The translations under genes were made by a program, and so were the position numbers. A stretch of 64,000 bases of DNA from assembly GCA_963677785.2 (NCBI GenBank), contig CAXXDH010000002.1, positions 744,001 to 808,000 of the forward strand. The letters run 5' to 3'. Source of the stretch: G963665495 sp963677785. Its GTDB lineage: Bacteria > Desulfobacterota > Desulfovibrionia > Desulfovibrionales > Desulfovibrionaceae. The notes below the pieces were generated by a model, which saw nothing but the letters and a program-made list of their open reading frames with translations, made no database searches and had not been told where the DNA came from. This document shows, piece after piece, positions 44,225 through 54,153 of this stretch; position 1 is the first letter of the stretch, and each line of letters begins with the position of its first letter.

Positions 44225-45196
44225 ATGCGAATTGCAATGATCACTGTGAATGATCCGGCAGGCGTCGGTATTCAGATGACCAATGCCATCAATCGTCTGA
44301 CTGAGCATACGTGTCGTCTGATTACCACGGAATATCGCTATAATTTTGCATTTCAGAAAGACCTGCACGTCCCTGCTTTGGATGGACAAGGCCTGGAGGA
44401 GCTTGCGAGCGTACTCGAAACCAGTGACATTTATCATTTTCATTTGCTGGCAGATGAGAATTTGCAACTGGGGCCGTACGTTGTCAAAGATTTCCTCAAA
44501 AAACAGATTCTGGTGCACCATCACCACGGTCATCCGGATTTTCGGGGATATCCTGAAAAGTACCAGAAAAAATATCGGGAGCTGGGCCGGGATAATTTGT
44601 TGGTAAGTACGCCGGATCTTTTGCATCTGCTACCCGGGGCGCGTTGGCAGCCGAATTTTGTGCCTACGGATGATCCTTTGTTCATGCCTCCTGAAGATCC
44701 CCTGCCTGCTGAAGCCGGAGTGCTGCGTATCGGCCATTCTCCCACCCGCAAGGAATTAAAAAATACAGATGAGTTACGTGCCATAGTGGCCCGCCTGAAC
44801 ACTGAAGAACCTGGTAGATATTACCAGTTGGATCAGATAGAAAATACGCCGTATGTGGATTGCCTGAGGCGCAAGCAGCATTGCGACGTGCTTTTCGACC
44901 ACATGCAGGGGTACTTCGGTATGAGCTCGCTGGAGGGGTTGAGCCAGGGCAGACCCACCATAGCAGGAGTGGATGACTGGAATATCGGACACATCCGCGA
45001 CTATTTCGGCTGCGATTCCGTCCCTTGGGTCCTGGCGCGCAACAGCGATGAGCTTGCTGCAACATTGCGTCGTTTTATGGATGCCCCGGACGAGTGCCTG
45101 GCAATCGGAGCTGCCAGCAGGGCGTTCTTGGAACAAACCTGGAACGCTGCCCGGTGTATTCTGCCCCTGATCGAGTGGTATCAACGTCTTTCATGA
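44225..45196 (+). CDS. Glycosyltransferase of the GT-B type
   Basis: 323 residues. The N-terminal half has MRIAMITVNDPAGVGIQMTNAI, DIYHFHLLADENL, and a His-rich VHHHHGHPDF segment typical of GT4-like enzymes. The C-terminal half carries LRIGHSPTRKELKNTDEL and an acidic LFDHMQGYFGMSSLEGLSQGRPTIAG, the donor-binding ExxxxxG-type region. It is 91 nt after neuB on the same strand and probably adds a sugar, possibly the nonulosonate, to a surface structure or flagellin. AGGTGA precedes the start. Confidence 0.82.
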   Translation: MRIAMITVNDPAGVGIQMTNAINRLTEHTCRLITTEYRYNFAFQKDLHVPALDGQGLEELASVLETSDIYHFHLLADENLQLGPYVVKDFLKKQILVHHHHGHPDFRGYPEKYQKKYRELGRDNLLVSTPDLLHLLPGARWQPNFVPTDDPLFMPPEDPLPAEAGVLRIGHSPTRKELKNTDELRAIVARLNTEEPGRYYQLDQIENTPYVDCLRRKQHCDVLFDHMQGYFGMSSLEGLSQGRPTIAGVDDWNIGHIRDYFGCDSVPWVLARNSDELAATLRRFMDAPDECLAIGAASRAFLEQTWNAARCILPLIEWYQRLS

Positions 45197-45307
45197 GGTC
45201 CGGAATAAATTCACTGCCTCGCCTGAAATTCCGTCTTCTACAGTACTGGCGAACAAAGGTGACTGGCTGGACTCGAAAAATTTATATTTGAATTGATTAC
45301 GCGAGAA

Positions 45308-45380
45308 GCTGAAATTTTTGAAGGTGCTTAGGAACCTTTTGGAAAAAGGTTCCTAAGACACCGGAGGCATTTTATTTAAA
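45308..45380. repeat. Hairpin repeat, copy 2
   Basis: cttaggaacctttt (45327-45340) pairs with aaaggttcctaag (45345-45357), followed by acaccggaggcattttatttaaaatt. The same order of parts occurs at 24356-24432 (gattcataagaaccctttt..., then ccggaggca and an AT-rich tail). It lies between two convergent genes, where a two-way terminator would be useful. Confidence 0.65.
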
Positions 45381-45384
45381 ATTG

Positions 45385-48300
45385 CTAGACGTCGAAGAGA
45401 TGCTCGAGGTCGTCGCGTGTCAGAGACTTCCAAGCGTCCTGGCCAGGAATGATGGCTTCAGCCACGTCTTTTTTCATATCCTGCAGTTTGAGGATCTTTT
45501 CTTCCACAGTATTCTGGCAGATCATCTTGTAGGAAAATACCTGTCTTGTCTGGCCGATACGGTGCGTACGGTCCGTGGCCTGGCTTTCCACAGCCGGGTT
45601 CCACCAGGGGTCGTAATGGATGACATAGTCCGCGCTGGTCAGGTTCAAGCCCGTACCGCCTGCTTTAAGCGAGATCAGGAAGATGGGAATGTCCGGATCG
45701 TTGTTGAACCGGTCGACCTGGTCGAAACGGTCTTTGCTCGAACCGTCGAGATAGGCAAAGGGCTTTTCGCTGATGATCAGCCAGGAACGGATAATGTGCA
45801 GCATCTGCACGAACTGCGAGAACACCAGAACCTTGTGGCCTTCATCAATGATGTCCGTGATCATGTCCTTGAAGGCGTCGAACTTGCCCGAGGGCAGGTT
45901 GGTGCTCACACCCGGCATGTCGAGTTTGAGCAGGCGCGGGTGGCAGCAGATCTGCCGGAGCTTGAGAAGCGCATCAAGGATGGACATCTGGCTTTTAGCC
46001 AGGCCTTTTTCGTCCACGTTCTGCATGACCTGTTCCTTGAGCTTCTTGGCCAGGGCCGCGTACAGATCCATCTGCTCCTCGGCCAGCGAACAGTAGAAAA
46101 CGCTTTCGATCTTTGGTGGCAGGTCTTTGGCCACCTCGCTTTTGGAGCGGCGGAGGATGAAGGGTTTGACCCGCGTCCGCAGAAAGGAAAGGGTTTCCTC
46201 GTCACCGTCCTTGATGGGCTTGACAATGCCGCGTTGAAAGGAATGCTGCGAGCCGAGGAATCCGGGCATCAGGAATTCGAACAAGGACCAGAGTTCGAAC
46301 AGGTTGTTTTCGATGGGCGTACCGGACAGACAGATACGCAGCCTTGATGCCAGTTTGCGTACGGATCGCGCCGTTATCGTGTTGGGATTTTTAATGTTTT
46401 GGGCTTCATCCAGAATGATGGCATTGAATTCGTATTTCTGCAGTTCTTCCAGGTCGCGGCGAAGCAAGGCATAGGTGGTAAGGATAATGTCGGAATCCTT
46501 GATTTTCTTGAACATATTTTCGCGGCGCGTACCGTAAATGGTCAACAATTTAAGCGAGGGAACGAATTTGCTCGCTTCCCGTTCCCAGTTGGGTAAAACC
46601 GACGTCGGAACCACGATCAGCGTCGGGCCGATCCAATTCTGATCGTGCATGAACTGGATAAAGGAAAGGGTCTGGATGGTTTTGCCCAGGCCCATTTCAT
46701 CCGCAAGAATGCCGCCAAAGCCGTATTCGCGCAGAAAGTTGAGAAAACTCATGCCTTGCAGCTGGTAGGGACGCAGCGTGGCGTTGAGGCTTTTCGGTTG
46801 GATTACCTGGGTGATTTCCGTGAAATTGTGAATGTTTGTACGCAACTTGTTCCAGAATGAATCGGTGGTCACCTCGGGCAGGTCTTCCAGGATCTTGTCC
46901 AGAACCGGCGCTTCGTATTGTTTGAATTTCTTCCGCGGCGGTTTTTCCGGGTCAAAGCCCAGGGCACGCAGTTTGTGGCCGAGTTTTTCCAGCCAGCTTT
47001 CCGGCAAGCTCGTATAAGAACCGTCCTTCAGCTGTACGTAGCGTTTTTTCTGGGTCCAGGCTTTCCATATTTTTTCGATAGGCACCCGCTGGTCGTCGTA
47101 TTCAACCGCAAGGTCCAGATTGAACCATTTGTCGTCTTCTTTGCTTTCGAGCTTGGCCACGATGTTGGGTTGCGAGAGACGTACCTTGTAGCGGGTGAGA
47201 TTTTTTTCTCCGTATATCCGGTAGGCTTCCACGAGCTTGGGATACGCGTCCAGGAGGAAGGTAATCGCTTCTTCCGGTTCGAGAAACCAGATGGAGTTGC
47301 TGCGCGGCTGGAAGTTCATGTCTTGAAGCTCTTGCGTCAGCTGGGCTTCTTCCGCCTGGGAGCGGCGAATCAGAAAAGACTTGCCGTTATGCTGGTAGCT
47401 GCCGGTCTGCAGATCCGGGTTGGGCCCCGGCAGGCTGTATTCTCCGTGTTCGGTCTCGTAGACGTTTTCAATCTGCAGGGTGAGCAGGCTGCCTTCTTCA
47501 TCCAGAAAAAGTTTGGGATTGTACTTTGCGTCGGCAAAGATGGGTTTCATATGCTCGAGGAACGCTTCCTGGTCCACAAGGTCCGAGGCCGGGAGTTTGG
47601 TCCAGACCCGGTCGAGGAATTCGGATATTTCTTGCTGGCTGATGAGGGGCGGAGATTTGACCAGCTCCTGGATCAACTTGGGAGAAAGGCCCGTCTGGAC
47701 AGGGTAGAAGCTTTTGTTCCAACAAACCCAGAGTGGGAGCTGCCCGTAGAAAAAAGTTTCATTTTTAAGGATGGAAAAGGGGGGTTTTCCTTCCCGCCCG
47801 AGCATAACGTCAAAAGAGAGGCCTTCAGCGCCAAGCTGTGGTTTAAGCATCAAGCGCATTGTTTTGGTTTCAATGCGGCAGGGATTCTCGGTATCCTGCC
47901 AGAACAGGTAATATTCATTGGCGATGGCTCGGAAAAACCACGTCAACAGTCCGTCCGGAACTTCGATGCGGTGTCCTTCGTATCCGATATATTTTTCAAT
48001 CTGCTGGCAGACGGGGATAAGTTCCGGCGAAAGTTCGACCCAGTCCGGGTTGCGAATGATCTGTTCGAGGGTTATTGGGTTTTTGACAGTGGATAATCCC
48101 GATTTGTTTTGCCGGGCGCGAAAAAATGAGACCTGAAACCGGCCTGGTTCAGGAAAAAAATTGAACACCAGATAATGACGTCCGGGTTCGGGTTCGGGCT
48201 CGGTTGCGAAGAACGACCGGAATGTCTGATGCCAGTCAGTTTTGGGAGCGCTGGAGTCCTCTTTGGGGGTGGACTCCAGAGAAGACAGCAATTTTAGCGC

Positions 48301-48624
48301 AGTTGCTCCGACATGCCTGCATACTCCGGAAAAAATATCTGGACAATTGCAATTGAAAGAAATGTTGTTGTCCGACAGGGTGACAGAAATTTCCGGGGAG
48401 TAAATTTGGAAATCCTCAGCCTGAATGTTGGCTTCAACTTCCCATATTTTTTCGCCTTTTTTCAGACTGAGTTTTTGAACTCCCCCATTGCTGATTATAT
48501 ACTGCGCACCATCGAGTATGTATTCAGGAATGGAGTCTGCGACGAAATGCTGAAGCAGGGATTTTACCTTGCTTTCATCGCCTTTTTCCATGATTTTTTT
48601 ATTACTCCTTTTCAAGCTCGTCAT
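45385..48624 (-). CDS. SNF2-family helicase with SWIM domain
   Basis: 1,079 residues. An N-terminal SWIM zinc motif is visible (FNCNCPDIFSGVCRHVGATAL near residue 110, CxC then CxH). The SNF2 motor is in the C-terminal 500 residues: ADEMGLGKTIQTLSF (motif I), ILDEAQNIKNP (DEAQ), LSGTPIENNL (motif III), then LVFSQFVQML, LKAGGTGLNLTSADYVIHYDPWWNPAVESQATDRTHRIGQ (V-VI). It is an ATP-driven DNA translocase, found in many bacteria and thought to remodel RNA polymerase or nucleoid proteins. The start may be 48624 or the internal ATG at 48591 (MEKGDESK), which has AAGGAG 13 nt upstream. Confidence 0.94.
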   Translation of the reverse strand: MTSLKRSNKKIMEKGDESKVKSLLQHFVADSIPEYILDGAQYIISNGGVQKLSLKKGEKIWEVEANIQAEDFQIYSPEISVTLSDNNISFNCNCPDIFSGVCRHVGATALKLLSSLESTPKEDSSAPKTDWHQTFRSFFATEPEPEPGRHYLVFNFFPEPGRFQVSFFRARQNKSGLSTVKNPITLEQIIRNPDWVELSPELIPVCQQIEKYIGYEGHRIEVPDGLLTWFFRAIANEYYLFWQDTENPCRIETKTMRLMLKPQLGAEGLSFDVMLGREGKPPFSILKNETFFYGQLPLWVCWNKSFYPVQTGLSPKLIQELVKSPPLISQQEISEFLDRVWTKLPASDLVDQEAFLEHMKPIFADAKYNPKLFLDEEGSLLTLQIENVYETEHGEYSLPGPNPDLQTGSYQHNGKSFLIRRSQAEEAQLTQELQDMNFQPRSNSIWFLEPEEAITFLLDAYPKLVEAYRIYGEKNLTRYKVRLSQPNIVAKLESKEDDKWFNLDLAVEYDDQRVPIEKIWKAWTQKKRYVQLKDGSYTSLPESWLEKLGHKLRALGFDPEKPPRKKFKQYEAPVLDKILEDLPEVTTDSFWNKLRTNIHNFTEITQVIQPKSLNATLRPYQLQGMSFLNFLREYGFGGILADEMGLGKTIQTLSFIQFMHDQNWIGPTLIVVPTSVLPNWEREASKFVPSLKLLTIYGTRRENMFKKIKDSDIILTTYALLRRDLEELQKYEFNAIILDEAQNIKNPNTITARSVRKLASRLRICLSGTPIENNLFELWSLFEFLMPGFLGSQHSFQRGIVKPIKDGDEETLSFLRTRVKPFILRRSKSEVAKDLPPKIESVFYCSLAEEQMDLYAALAKKLKEQVMQNVDEKGLAKSQMSILDALLKLRQICCHPRLLKLDMPGVSTNLPSGKFDAFKDMITDIIDEGHKVLVFSQFVQMLHIIRSWLIISEKPFAYLDGSSKDRFDQVDRFNNDPDIPIFLISLKAGGTGLNLTSADYVIHYDPWWNPAVESQATDRTHRIGQTRQVFSYKMICQNTVEEKILKLQDMKKDVAEAIIPGQDAWKSLTRDDLEHLFDV

Positions 48625-48800
48625 CTCTTTTGGAGAGGTGACAGCGGCAGTCTTGAAGAATTTTTTAGTTAATCAAAATTTCAGATTTGATCAAGCGGCT
48701 TGGCTTTTTCATGGGCTTGATTCATAGTCCGGCGATCATAACTCCGGAAATTATTCCCATCATACTGGAAATAAAAATTATGGCAATAGGTGGCAAAAAT

Positions 48801-50471
48801 ATGAAGGCATCCTTGTACATTTTTTTGGTTGCGGCGTTTCTGCTTTTTTTCTTAATCGGTTGCGGTCGGGATCAAAATGAGGCCCAGGAAGATGACGGTG
48901 ACGATCCGATCATCAACAATGACGCCGGTTCAACAGGGGAGGAGGCTGCAGGCCCCCCGGTTTATGGCGGCCGCCTGGTGAGGGGCATCATCGGCGATGT
49001 CACCAATTTCATTTATCCTCTGGCTTCAGATCAGACCTCGCATGAAATTGCCGAATTGTTTTATGTTGCACCATTGAAATACGATAAAAATCTTAAAATC
49101 GTTCCCTGGGCTGCTGAACGATACGAAATTCTGGAAAACGGCAAGATTCTGCGCTTTAAACTCAAGGAAGGCATACTCTGGGATGACGGCGTTGAACTGA
49201 CATCAGCCGATGTTGAATTTACCTATAAGCTGATGATTGATCCGAAAACCCCAACCGCCTATGCTGAAGATTTCCTCCTGATTAAAGAATTCAAGGTTAT
49301 TGACCGCTATTCCTTCGAGGTTCACTATGAAAAGCCCATGGCGCGTTCGCTTGTCACCTGGATGAATGGAATTTTACCCAAGCACGCCTTGGAGCATCAG
49401 AATCTGCTCAAGACAAAACTGGCTCGCGAACCTTTGAGCGCAGGCCCCTTTAGACTGAAGGAATGGAGCGCCGGCAGGCGGATTGTTCTTTCTGCTAGAG
49501 ATACCTATTTTGAAGGGCGTCCCTACCTCAATGAAATAGTTTACAGGGTTATTCCGGATCTTTCAACTATGTTTCTTGAATTGAAAGCTGGTCATGTGGA
49601 CATGATGGAATTGTCTCCAGTGCAATATCTTTATCAGACAAAAGACGATAAATGGGATCGCAACTATCATAAATTTAAGTTTTTATCATTTTCCTATATG
49701 TATATGGGCTATAACTTGCAGGATCTTAAATTTTCCGATGTGCGCGTACGCCAAGCGCTCGCCCATGCTATAAATAAGGAAGAAGTGGTCAAAGGGGCCT
49801 TGATGGGATTAGGTGTGCCGGTTATAGGCCCGTACAAGCCGGGAACCTGGGTTTATAATGATGAGATTACGGACTACGGGTATGATCCGGAAACAGCAAG
49901 GCTGCTCCTGGCCGATGCCGGATGGAAAGATACAGATGGGGACGGCGTACTGGACAAGGCGGGGAAAGCGTTTGAATTTACTCTTTTGACCAATCAAGGC
50001 AATACGCAACGTATTAAAATTGCAACGATCATACAAAGCAATTTGCTAAAAATTGGCGTCAAAGTAACCATCCGTACAGTTGAATGGGCCGCTTTTCTCA
50101 AGGAATTTATCGACAAAAGACGGTTTGAAGCCGTTATCCTGGGCTGGAATATTTTGCAGGATCCTGATATTTATGACGTATGGCATTCCTCAAAAATCGC
50201 ACCAGGAATGCTGAACTTCATTGGATACGCCAACGAGGAAGTGGACGCCTTGCTGGAGCGGGGCCGGTCCACAGTCAACCAGGACGATCGCAAGCGCATC
50301 TATTTCAGGTTGCAGGAACTACTTCACCGGGACCAGCCCTACTGCTTTTTGGCGGTGCCGTACGCATTGCCTATTGTGCAGGCCCGCTTTCAGGGCATCA
50401 AACTGGCGCCTCAGGGGATTACGTATAATTTGACAGATTGGTGGGTGCCCCAAGACGCGCAGCGTCATTAG
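48801..50471 (+). CDS. Peptide-binding lipoprotein of an ABC transporter
   Basis: 556 residues. Signal peptide ends in lipobox FLIGC near residue 20, so the mature protein is a lipid-anchored solute-binding protein. SBP_bac_5 (OppA/DppA) features: YGGRLVRGIIGDVTNFIYPLASDQ, EGILWDDGVELTSADVEFTYKLM, VRQALAHAINKEEVVKGALMGLG, and the C-terminal YRLQELLHRDQPYCFLAVPYAL. An acidic linker (DQNEAQEDDGDD) follows the Cys. Start at 48801 has AGGTGG 7 nt upstream. No permease or ATPase gene lies beside it, so it serves a distant system. Confidence 0.92.
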   Translation: MKASLYIFLVAAFLLFFLIGCGRDQNEAQEDDGDDPIINNDAGSTGEEAAGPPVYGGRLVRGIIGDVTNFIYPLASDQTSHEIAELFYVAPLKYDKNLKIVPWAAERYEILENGKILRFKLKEGILWDDGVELTSADVEFTYKLMIDPKTPTAYAEDFLLIKEFKVIDRYSFEVHYEKPMARSLVTWMNGILPKHALEHQNLLKTKLAREPLSAGPFRLKEWSAGRRIVLSARDTYFEGRPYLNEIVYRVIPDLSTMFLELKAGHVDMMELSPVQYLYQTKDDKWDRNYHKFKFLSFSYMYMGYNLQDLKFSDVRVRQALAHAINKEEVVKGALMGLGVPVIGPYKPGTWVYNDEITDYGYDPETARLLLADAGWKDTDGDGVLDKAGKAFEFTLLTNQGNTQRIKIATIIQSNLLKIGVKVTIRTVEWAAFLKEFIDKRRFEAVILGWNILQDPDIYDVWHSSKIAPGMLNFIGYANEEVDALLERGRSTVNQDDRKRIYFRLQELLHRDQPYCFLAVPYALPIVQARFQGIKLAPQGITYNLTDWWVPQDAQRH

Positions 50472-50500
50472 CGGCAAGCCGCCACGGAAAATAACACAAT

Positions 50501-52654
50501 ATGATACGCATTGGTGAGATAATAGAAATAGTTCAGGGCTACATGCCTCAGGAAGGCATTACTCTGATTCAGAAGGCCTATGTTTTTTCGGCCAGCGCCC
50601 ATGCCGGCCAAACGAGGCGTTCCGGCGAACCGTACCTTTCGCATCCGTTGGAGGTGGCCAATATTCTGGCGGATATGAAAATGGACGAGGACACCATTGT
50701 CGCAGGCTTACTGCACGATACGGTGGAAGATACGAAAATTTCCATTGAAGAGGTGGACTCGCTCTTTGGCGAGGAAGTTGCCGATATTGTGGATGGAGTT
50801 ACCAAACTCGGTAAAATGAGTTTCGACTCCAAAGAAGACGCCCAGGCTGAAAGCATTCGCAAAATGATTCTGGCCATGGCGGAGAACATCAGTGTTTTGA
50901 TCGTCAAATTGGCCGACAGGCTGCATAACATGCGGACGCTGGAATACATGCCGCAGCACAAGCAAAAGCTTATCAGCCAGGAAACCATTGATATTTATGC
51001 TCCATTGGCCAACCGGCTCGGGTTGCACCGGATCAAAACCGAACTGGAAGATCTGGGCCTGAAGTACACCCGGCCGGATGTCTACTTTCAACTCTTTGAA
51101 GGTGTTTCCAAGCGGCAGACCGTTGGCATCGAGTACGTAAAGAAGGTCACGGGCATTCTGCGGCAACTGTTGGAGGACAACATTATCAAGGGCCGGGTAC
51201 ACGGCAGAAACAAGCATCTGATGAGCGTATACCGCAAGATGCAGCAGCAGAATCTGCCCCTGGAGCAAATTTATGATTTGATCGCCTTTCGCGTTATCGT
51301 GAATTCTGTCAAGGACTGCTATACGGTTCTCGGTCTGGTGCATAATATGTGGAAACCCATTCCCGGGCGATTCAAAGACTATATTTCCATGCCCAAGGCC
51401 AACATGTACCAGAGTCTGCACACCACGGTCATCGGGCCGCAAGCGGAACGCATCGAGATTCAGATCCGCACCATGGAAATGCACCGTGTGGCGGAATATG
51501 GCGTGGCAGCGCACTGGCTTTATAAAGAAGGCGGGCGGGTCAAAGACAAAGACGTCGGCTCTTTCGGTTGGTTGCGTGAAATTGTCGACTGGCAGAAGCA
51601 GGAGGACAATCCGCGTGAATTTATCCGCTCACTCCGCTTTGATCTGTTCAAAGACGAAGTCTATGTTTTTACCCCGAACGGGCAAGTCAAAGAATTGCCC
51701 GAAGGCGCCACGCCCGTGGATTTCGCGTATCTTATCCATACGGAGATCGGCGACCATTGCACCGGAGCCAAAGTCAACGGGCGGCTTGTAACGCTGAATA
51801 CCGAACTGCATAACGGCGATACCGTGGAGATCATTACGGACGCCCACCGCCGACCCAGCAGAGACTGGCTGAAATTCGTCAAAACCGCTAAAGCGCGTAC
51901 GCGGATAAACCATTACATACGCAACGAGGAGCGTACCCGCAGTATTGCGCTGGCCAAGGAGCTTCTTGAAAAAGAAGGCCGCCGCATGGGCATCAATATC
52001 GCCAAGGCCATCAAGGAGCACAAGTTTGACGAGCTGGCCAAAGAGTTTTCATTCAACGGTTCGGATCAACTGTTGTCTGCGGTAGGATATTCGCGCCTCA
52101 CTCCTAAAAAGGTTCTCAAGCGGTTGCTGCTGCGCGAGGAAGAAAAGAACGCCCCGCAAGAGACCGTTCAGGTCGAGCCGGCGGAAGAAAAAACGCCTGA
52201 GCCCCAGCGTGCCAAAGGATCGGACAAAATCAGAATCGAAGGAGTGGATGATGTTCTCATTCATTTTGCCAAATGCTGCAATCCGGTCATGGGAGACAAT
52301 ATAATAGGGTACATCAGTCACGGCAGGGGGCTGACCGTACACACCAGCGACTGCCCCAACGTCCAGAACTTTGAACCCGAACGGTTGATTCAGGTTTCCT
52401 GGGACGGACTGGAACAGGAGAGCTACCACACCAAGATCAGGATTCTATGCAAAAATACCCGCGGCGTACTGTCCAAGATCAGCACCTTGATGGCCGAACA
52501 GGGGTTGAATATTGATTCCGGGCAGTTCCGTTCCAATGTGGACGGCCGTACGCTCCTGCATTTTACTGTGGAGACCACTGACGCGAAACAGTTGTACGAG
52601 ACACTCGAAAAGCTTAATTCAATGGATATTGTCCTTGAGGCCGTGCGGGAATGA
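50501..52654 (+). CDS. rel: Bifunctional (p)ppGpp synthetase/hydrolase (Rel/SpoT)
   Basis: 717 residues, the full family length. The HD hydrolase domain is intact (SHPLEVANILADMKMDEDTIVAGLLHDTVEDT, then DRLHNMRTLEYMPQHKQKL), as is the synthetase domain (GRNKHLMSVYRKMQQQNLPLEQIYDLIAFRVIV, then KDYISMPKANMYQSLHTTVIGP). TGS domain (VYVFTPNGQVKELPEGATPVDFAYLIH), a Cys-containing zinc-finger region (FAKCCNPVMGDNIIGYISHGRG) and an ACT domain (ILCKNTRGVLSKISTLMAEQGLNIDSGQ) follow. It makes and degrades the stringent-response alarmone. It starts 29 nt after the peptide-binding gene. The start has only a weak ribosome-binding site. Confidence 0.96.
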   Translation: MIRIGEIIEIVQGYMPQEGITLIQKAYVFSASAHAGQTRRSGEPYLSHPLEVANILADMKMDEDTIVAGLLHDTVEDTKISIEEVDSLFGEEVADIVDGVTKLGKMSFDSKEDAQAESIRKMILAMAENISVLIVKLADRLHNMRTLEYMPQHKQKLISQETIDIYAPLANRLGLHRIKTELEDLGLKYTRPDVYFQLFEGVSKRQTVGIEYVKKVTGILRQLLEDNIIKGRVHGRNKHLMSVYRKMQQQNLPLEQIYDLIAFRVIVNSVKDCYTVLGLVHNMWKPIPGRFKDYISMPKANMYQSLHTTVIGPQAERIEIQIRTMEMHRVAEYGVAAHWLYKEGGRVKDKDVGSFGWLREIVDWQKQEDNPREFIRSLRFDLFKDEVYVFTPNGQVKELPEGATPVDFAYLIHTEIGDHCTGAKVNGRLVTLNTELHNGDTVEIITDAHRRPSRDWLKFVKTAKARTRINHYIRNEERTRSIALAKELLEKEGRRMGINIAKAIKEHKFDELAKEFSFNGSDQLLSAVGYSRLTPKKVLKRLLLREEEKNAPQETVQVEPAEEKTPEPQRAKGSDKIRIEGVDDVLIHFAKCCNPVMGDNIIGYISHGRGLTVHTSDCPNVQNFEPERLIQVSWDGLEQESYHTKIRILCKNTRGVLSKISTLMAEQGLNIDSGQFRSNVDGRTLLHFTVETTDAKQLYETLEKLNSMDIVLEAVRE

Positions 52655-52678
52655 TGCGGCAGAGCGATGCTGTTTTGC

Positions 52679-53095
52679 TTATTTCAAAAACAGTTTGATT
52701 TTTTTCCCGATGACCTTGTCGGAAAACGTCCCCTGCCTGACTTCCAGGATGTATTTGGCTTTCCCGCGGCCTCTATACGTGGGGCAAGGCATCCCAGGGC
52801 ACGGCGTGGCCCGCTGGATATCGACGACTTCATTGTTTTGGTTCACAAAAACCATGTCCAGGGGAATGAGCGTGTTGCGCATCCAAAAAGTGGCCACTTC
52901 CTCTTTTTCGTTGATAAAAAGCATACCGCAGTTTTCGTTCAAGGACTTGCGAAACATCAGTCCCCGTGCTTTTTCCTGATGCGTTCGGGCCAGCTCAAGA
53001 CAAATAGTCTTCTTATCGAGCACGACATAGGGCTGATTTTGGCAATGCCCTCCAAGTACAAGGCTCGCGGCTACTAACAGGTTGAGTAGTATCAT
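52679..53095 (-). CDS. DUF192-family exported protein
   Basis: 138 residues. DUF192 features: LELARTHQEKARGLMFRKSL, GMLFINEKEEVATFWMRNTLIPLDMVFVNQNNEVVDI, then GKAKYILEVRQGTFSDKVIG. A short hydrophobic N terminus (MILLNLLVAASLVLGGHC) suggests export. The n-region lacks a positive residue, so the signal is atypical. The function of DUF192 is not established. Convergent with rel, stops 25 nt apart. Confidence 0.85.
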   Translation of the reverse strand: MILLNLLVAASLVLGGHCQNQPYVVLDKKTICLELARTHQEKARGLMFRKSLNENCGMLFINEKEEVATFWMRNTLIPLDMVFVNQNNEVVDIQRATPCPGMPCPTYRGRGKAKYILEVRQGTFSDKVIGKKIKLFLK

Positions 53096-53401
53096 GTTTT
53101 TTGTTGTTGCAGCTGTTCTTGATTTGAGGTTGCGGTGTCCCCGGACGTTTTGTTGGCAGACAATGTGCCTATTCGGAACGGTATTTAAGTTTCAAGCGTA
53201 GTCAGTTAATATTACGAAATAAAATTGGATGCAAAACAAAAAAGACAACAAAATATGTATAAAAATTCCATAGATAGTCTAGACTTTTCTTCAACCATCT
53301 GGCATATGTTCATCAGAATATTGAAGTTGGTCGCATTATTCAGGGATAATGCGCTTTCGTTTTTGGAAATATAATTCTGATAAAGGTGGGTGACAGGGCA
53401 T

Positions 53402-53566
53402 ATGTTTATCAGTTTAGAAGAGTTGACCCTTGTTGAATGGATTGTCGGCGGAGTTGGGCTTCTTGTCCTGGTGTTCGCTCTTTGCCGTTTGTTGGGCGCT
53501 ATTTTTGAGGGTGAGACCAAAAACGATTTTCCACGATTTGATATGCGGACCTACAAACAGCGCTAA
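53402..53566 (+). CDS. Short membrane protein
   Basis: 54-residue frame beginning MFISLEELTLVEWIVGG with one membrane helix (about residues 12-34, VEWIVGGVGLLVLVFALCRLLGA minus its ends) and a charged C-terminal tail ending DMRTYKQR. CAGGG stands 4 nt upstream. The strong helix followed by a basic end suggests a real single-pass protein. No family recognised. The next element downstream is a strong hairpin. Confidence 0.6.
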   Translation: MFISLEELTLVEWIVGGVGLLVLVFALCRLLGAIFEGETKNDFPRFDMRTYKQR

Positions 53567-53651
53567 CGGGCGCAGTGATTTTTACTCTGGGGCATGACAG
53601 TTGCCGGATGCTACTGTTTTTGTTCAAACTGCTTGGTATCTCTAATGAAAT

Positions 53652-53700
53652 CGCCGGAGCTATGTGATTTTGAATCACATAGCTCCGGCGTTGTTTATTT
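53652..53700 (+). terminator. Strong hairpin terminator
   Basis: CGCCGGAGCTATGTGAT (53652-53668) and its perfect complement (53674-53690) form a 17-bp stem with a 5-nt loop, followed by ttgtttattt. It stands 85 nt after the short membrane gene. The 190 nt to korD show no gene. Confidence 0.8.
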
Positions 53701-53880
53701 ATGTTATTGTGGTATCGTATTACAAACTGGCTTTTGGCTCTGAGCACCTGCGGGGGAGTTTTTTCAGAAACGGTAGTCGTCCTGGACTACCGTGCGTGCT
53801 CGCAGTTGTCCCGTCTAAAATAGCGCCTCCCTCAAAAGAGGAAGCGGAAACGAAAATTCGATCGCATTTCGGTTGGCACT

Positions 53881-54153
53881 ATGGAAAACAAAACAAAGGG
53901 AAAGGGCAAGACACGGGTTTTGATATACCCGGACTGGTGCAAGGGCTGCGGGTTATGCGTCAATTTTTGCCCGTCTAAAGTTTTTGAACTGGATGAAACC
54001 GGAAAGTCCAGGGTCGTCAATGAGGCTGAGTGTATCAACTGTGGTTTTTGCGAACTGCATTGTCCTGATTTTGCCATCAAGGTTATGCCCAAGGAAGCGG
54101 AAGATGAGCTCCCAGGCGTACCGCAGCAAGTCTTTCATAATGGTTCGTCATGA
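53881..54153 (+). CDS. korD: 2-oxoacid:ferredoxin oxidoreductase, delta (ferredoxin-like) subunit
   Basis: 90 residues with two [4Fe-4S] motifs, CKGCGLCVNFCP (about residues 20-31) and CINCGFCELHCP (about 50-61). It passes electrons between the catalytic subunits and ferredoxin. First gene of the korDABC operon; its stop overlaps the korA start by 4 nt. Confidence 0.92.
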   Translation: MENKTKGKGKTRVLIYPDWCKGCGLCVNFCPSKVFELDETGKSRVVNEAECINCGFCELHCPDFAIKVMPKEAEDELPGVPQQVFHNGSS

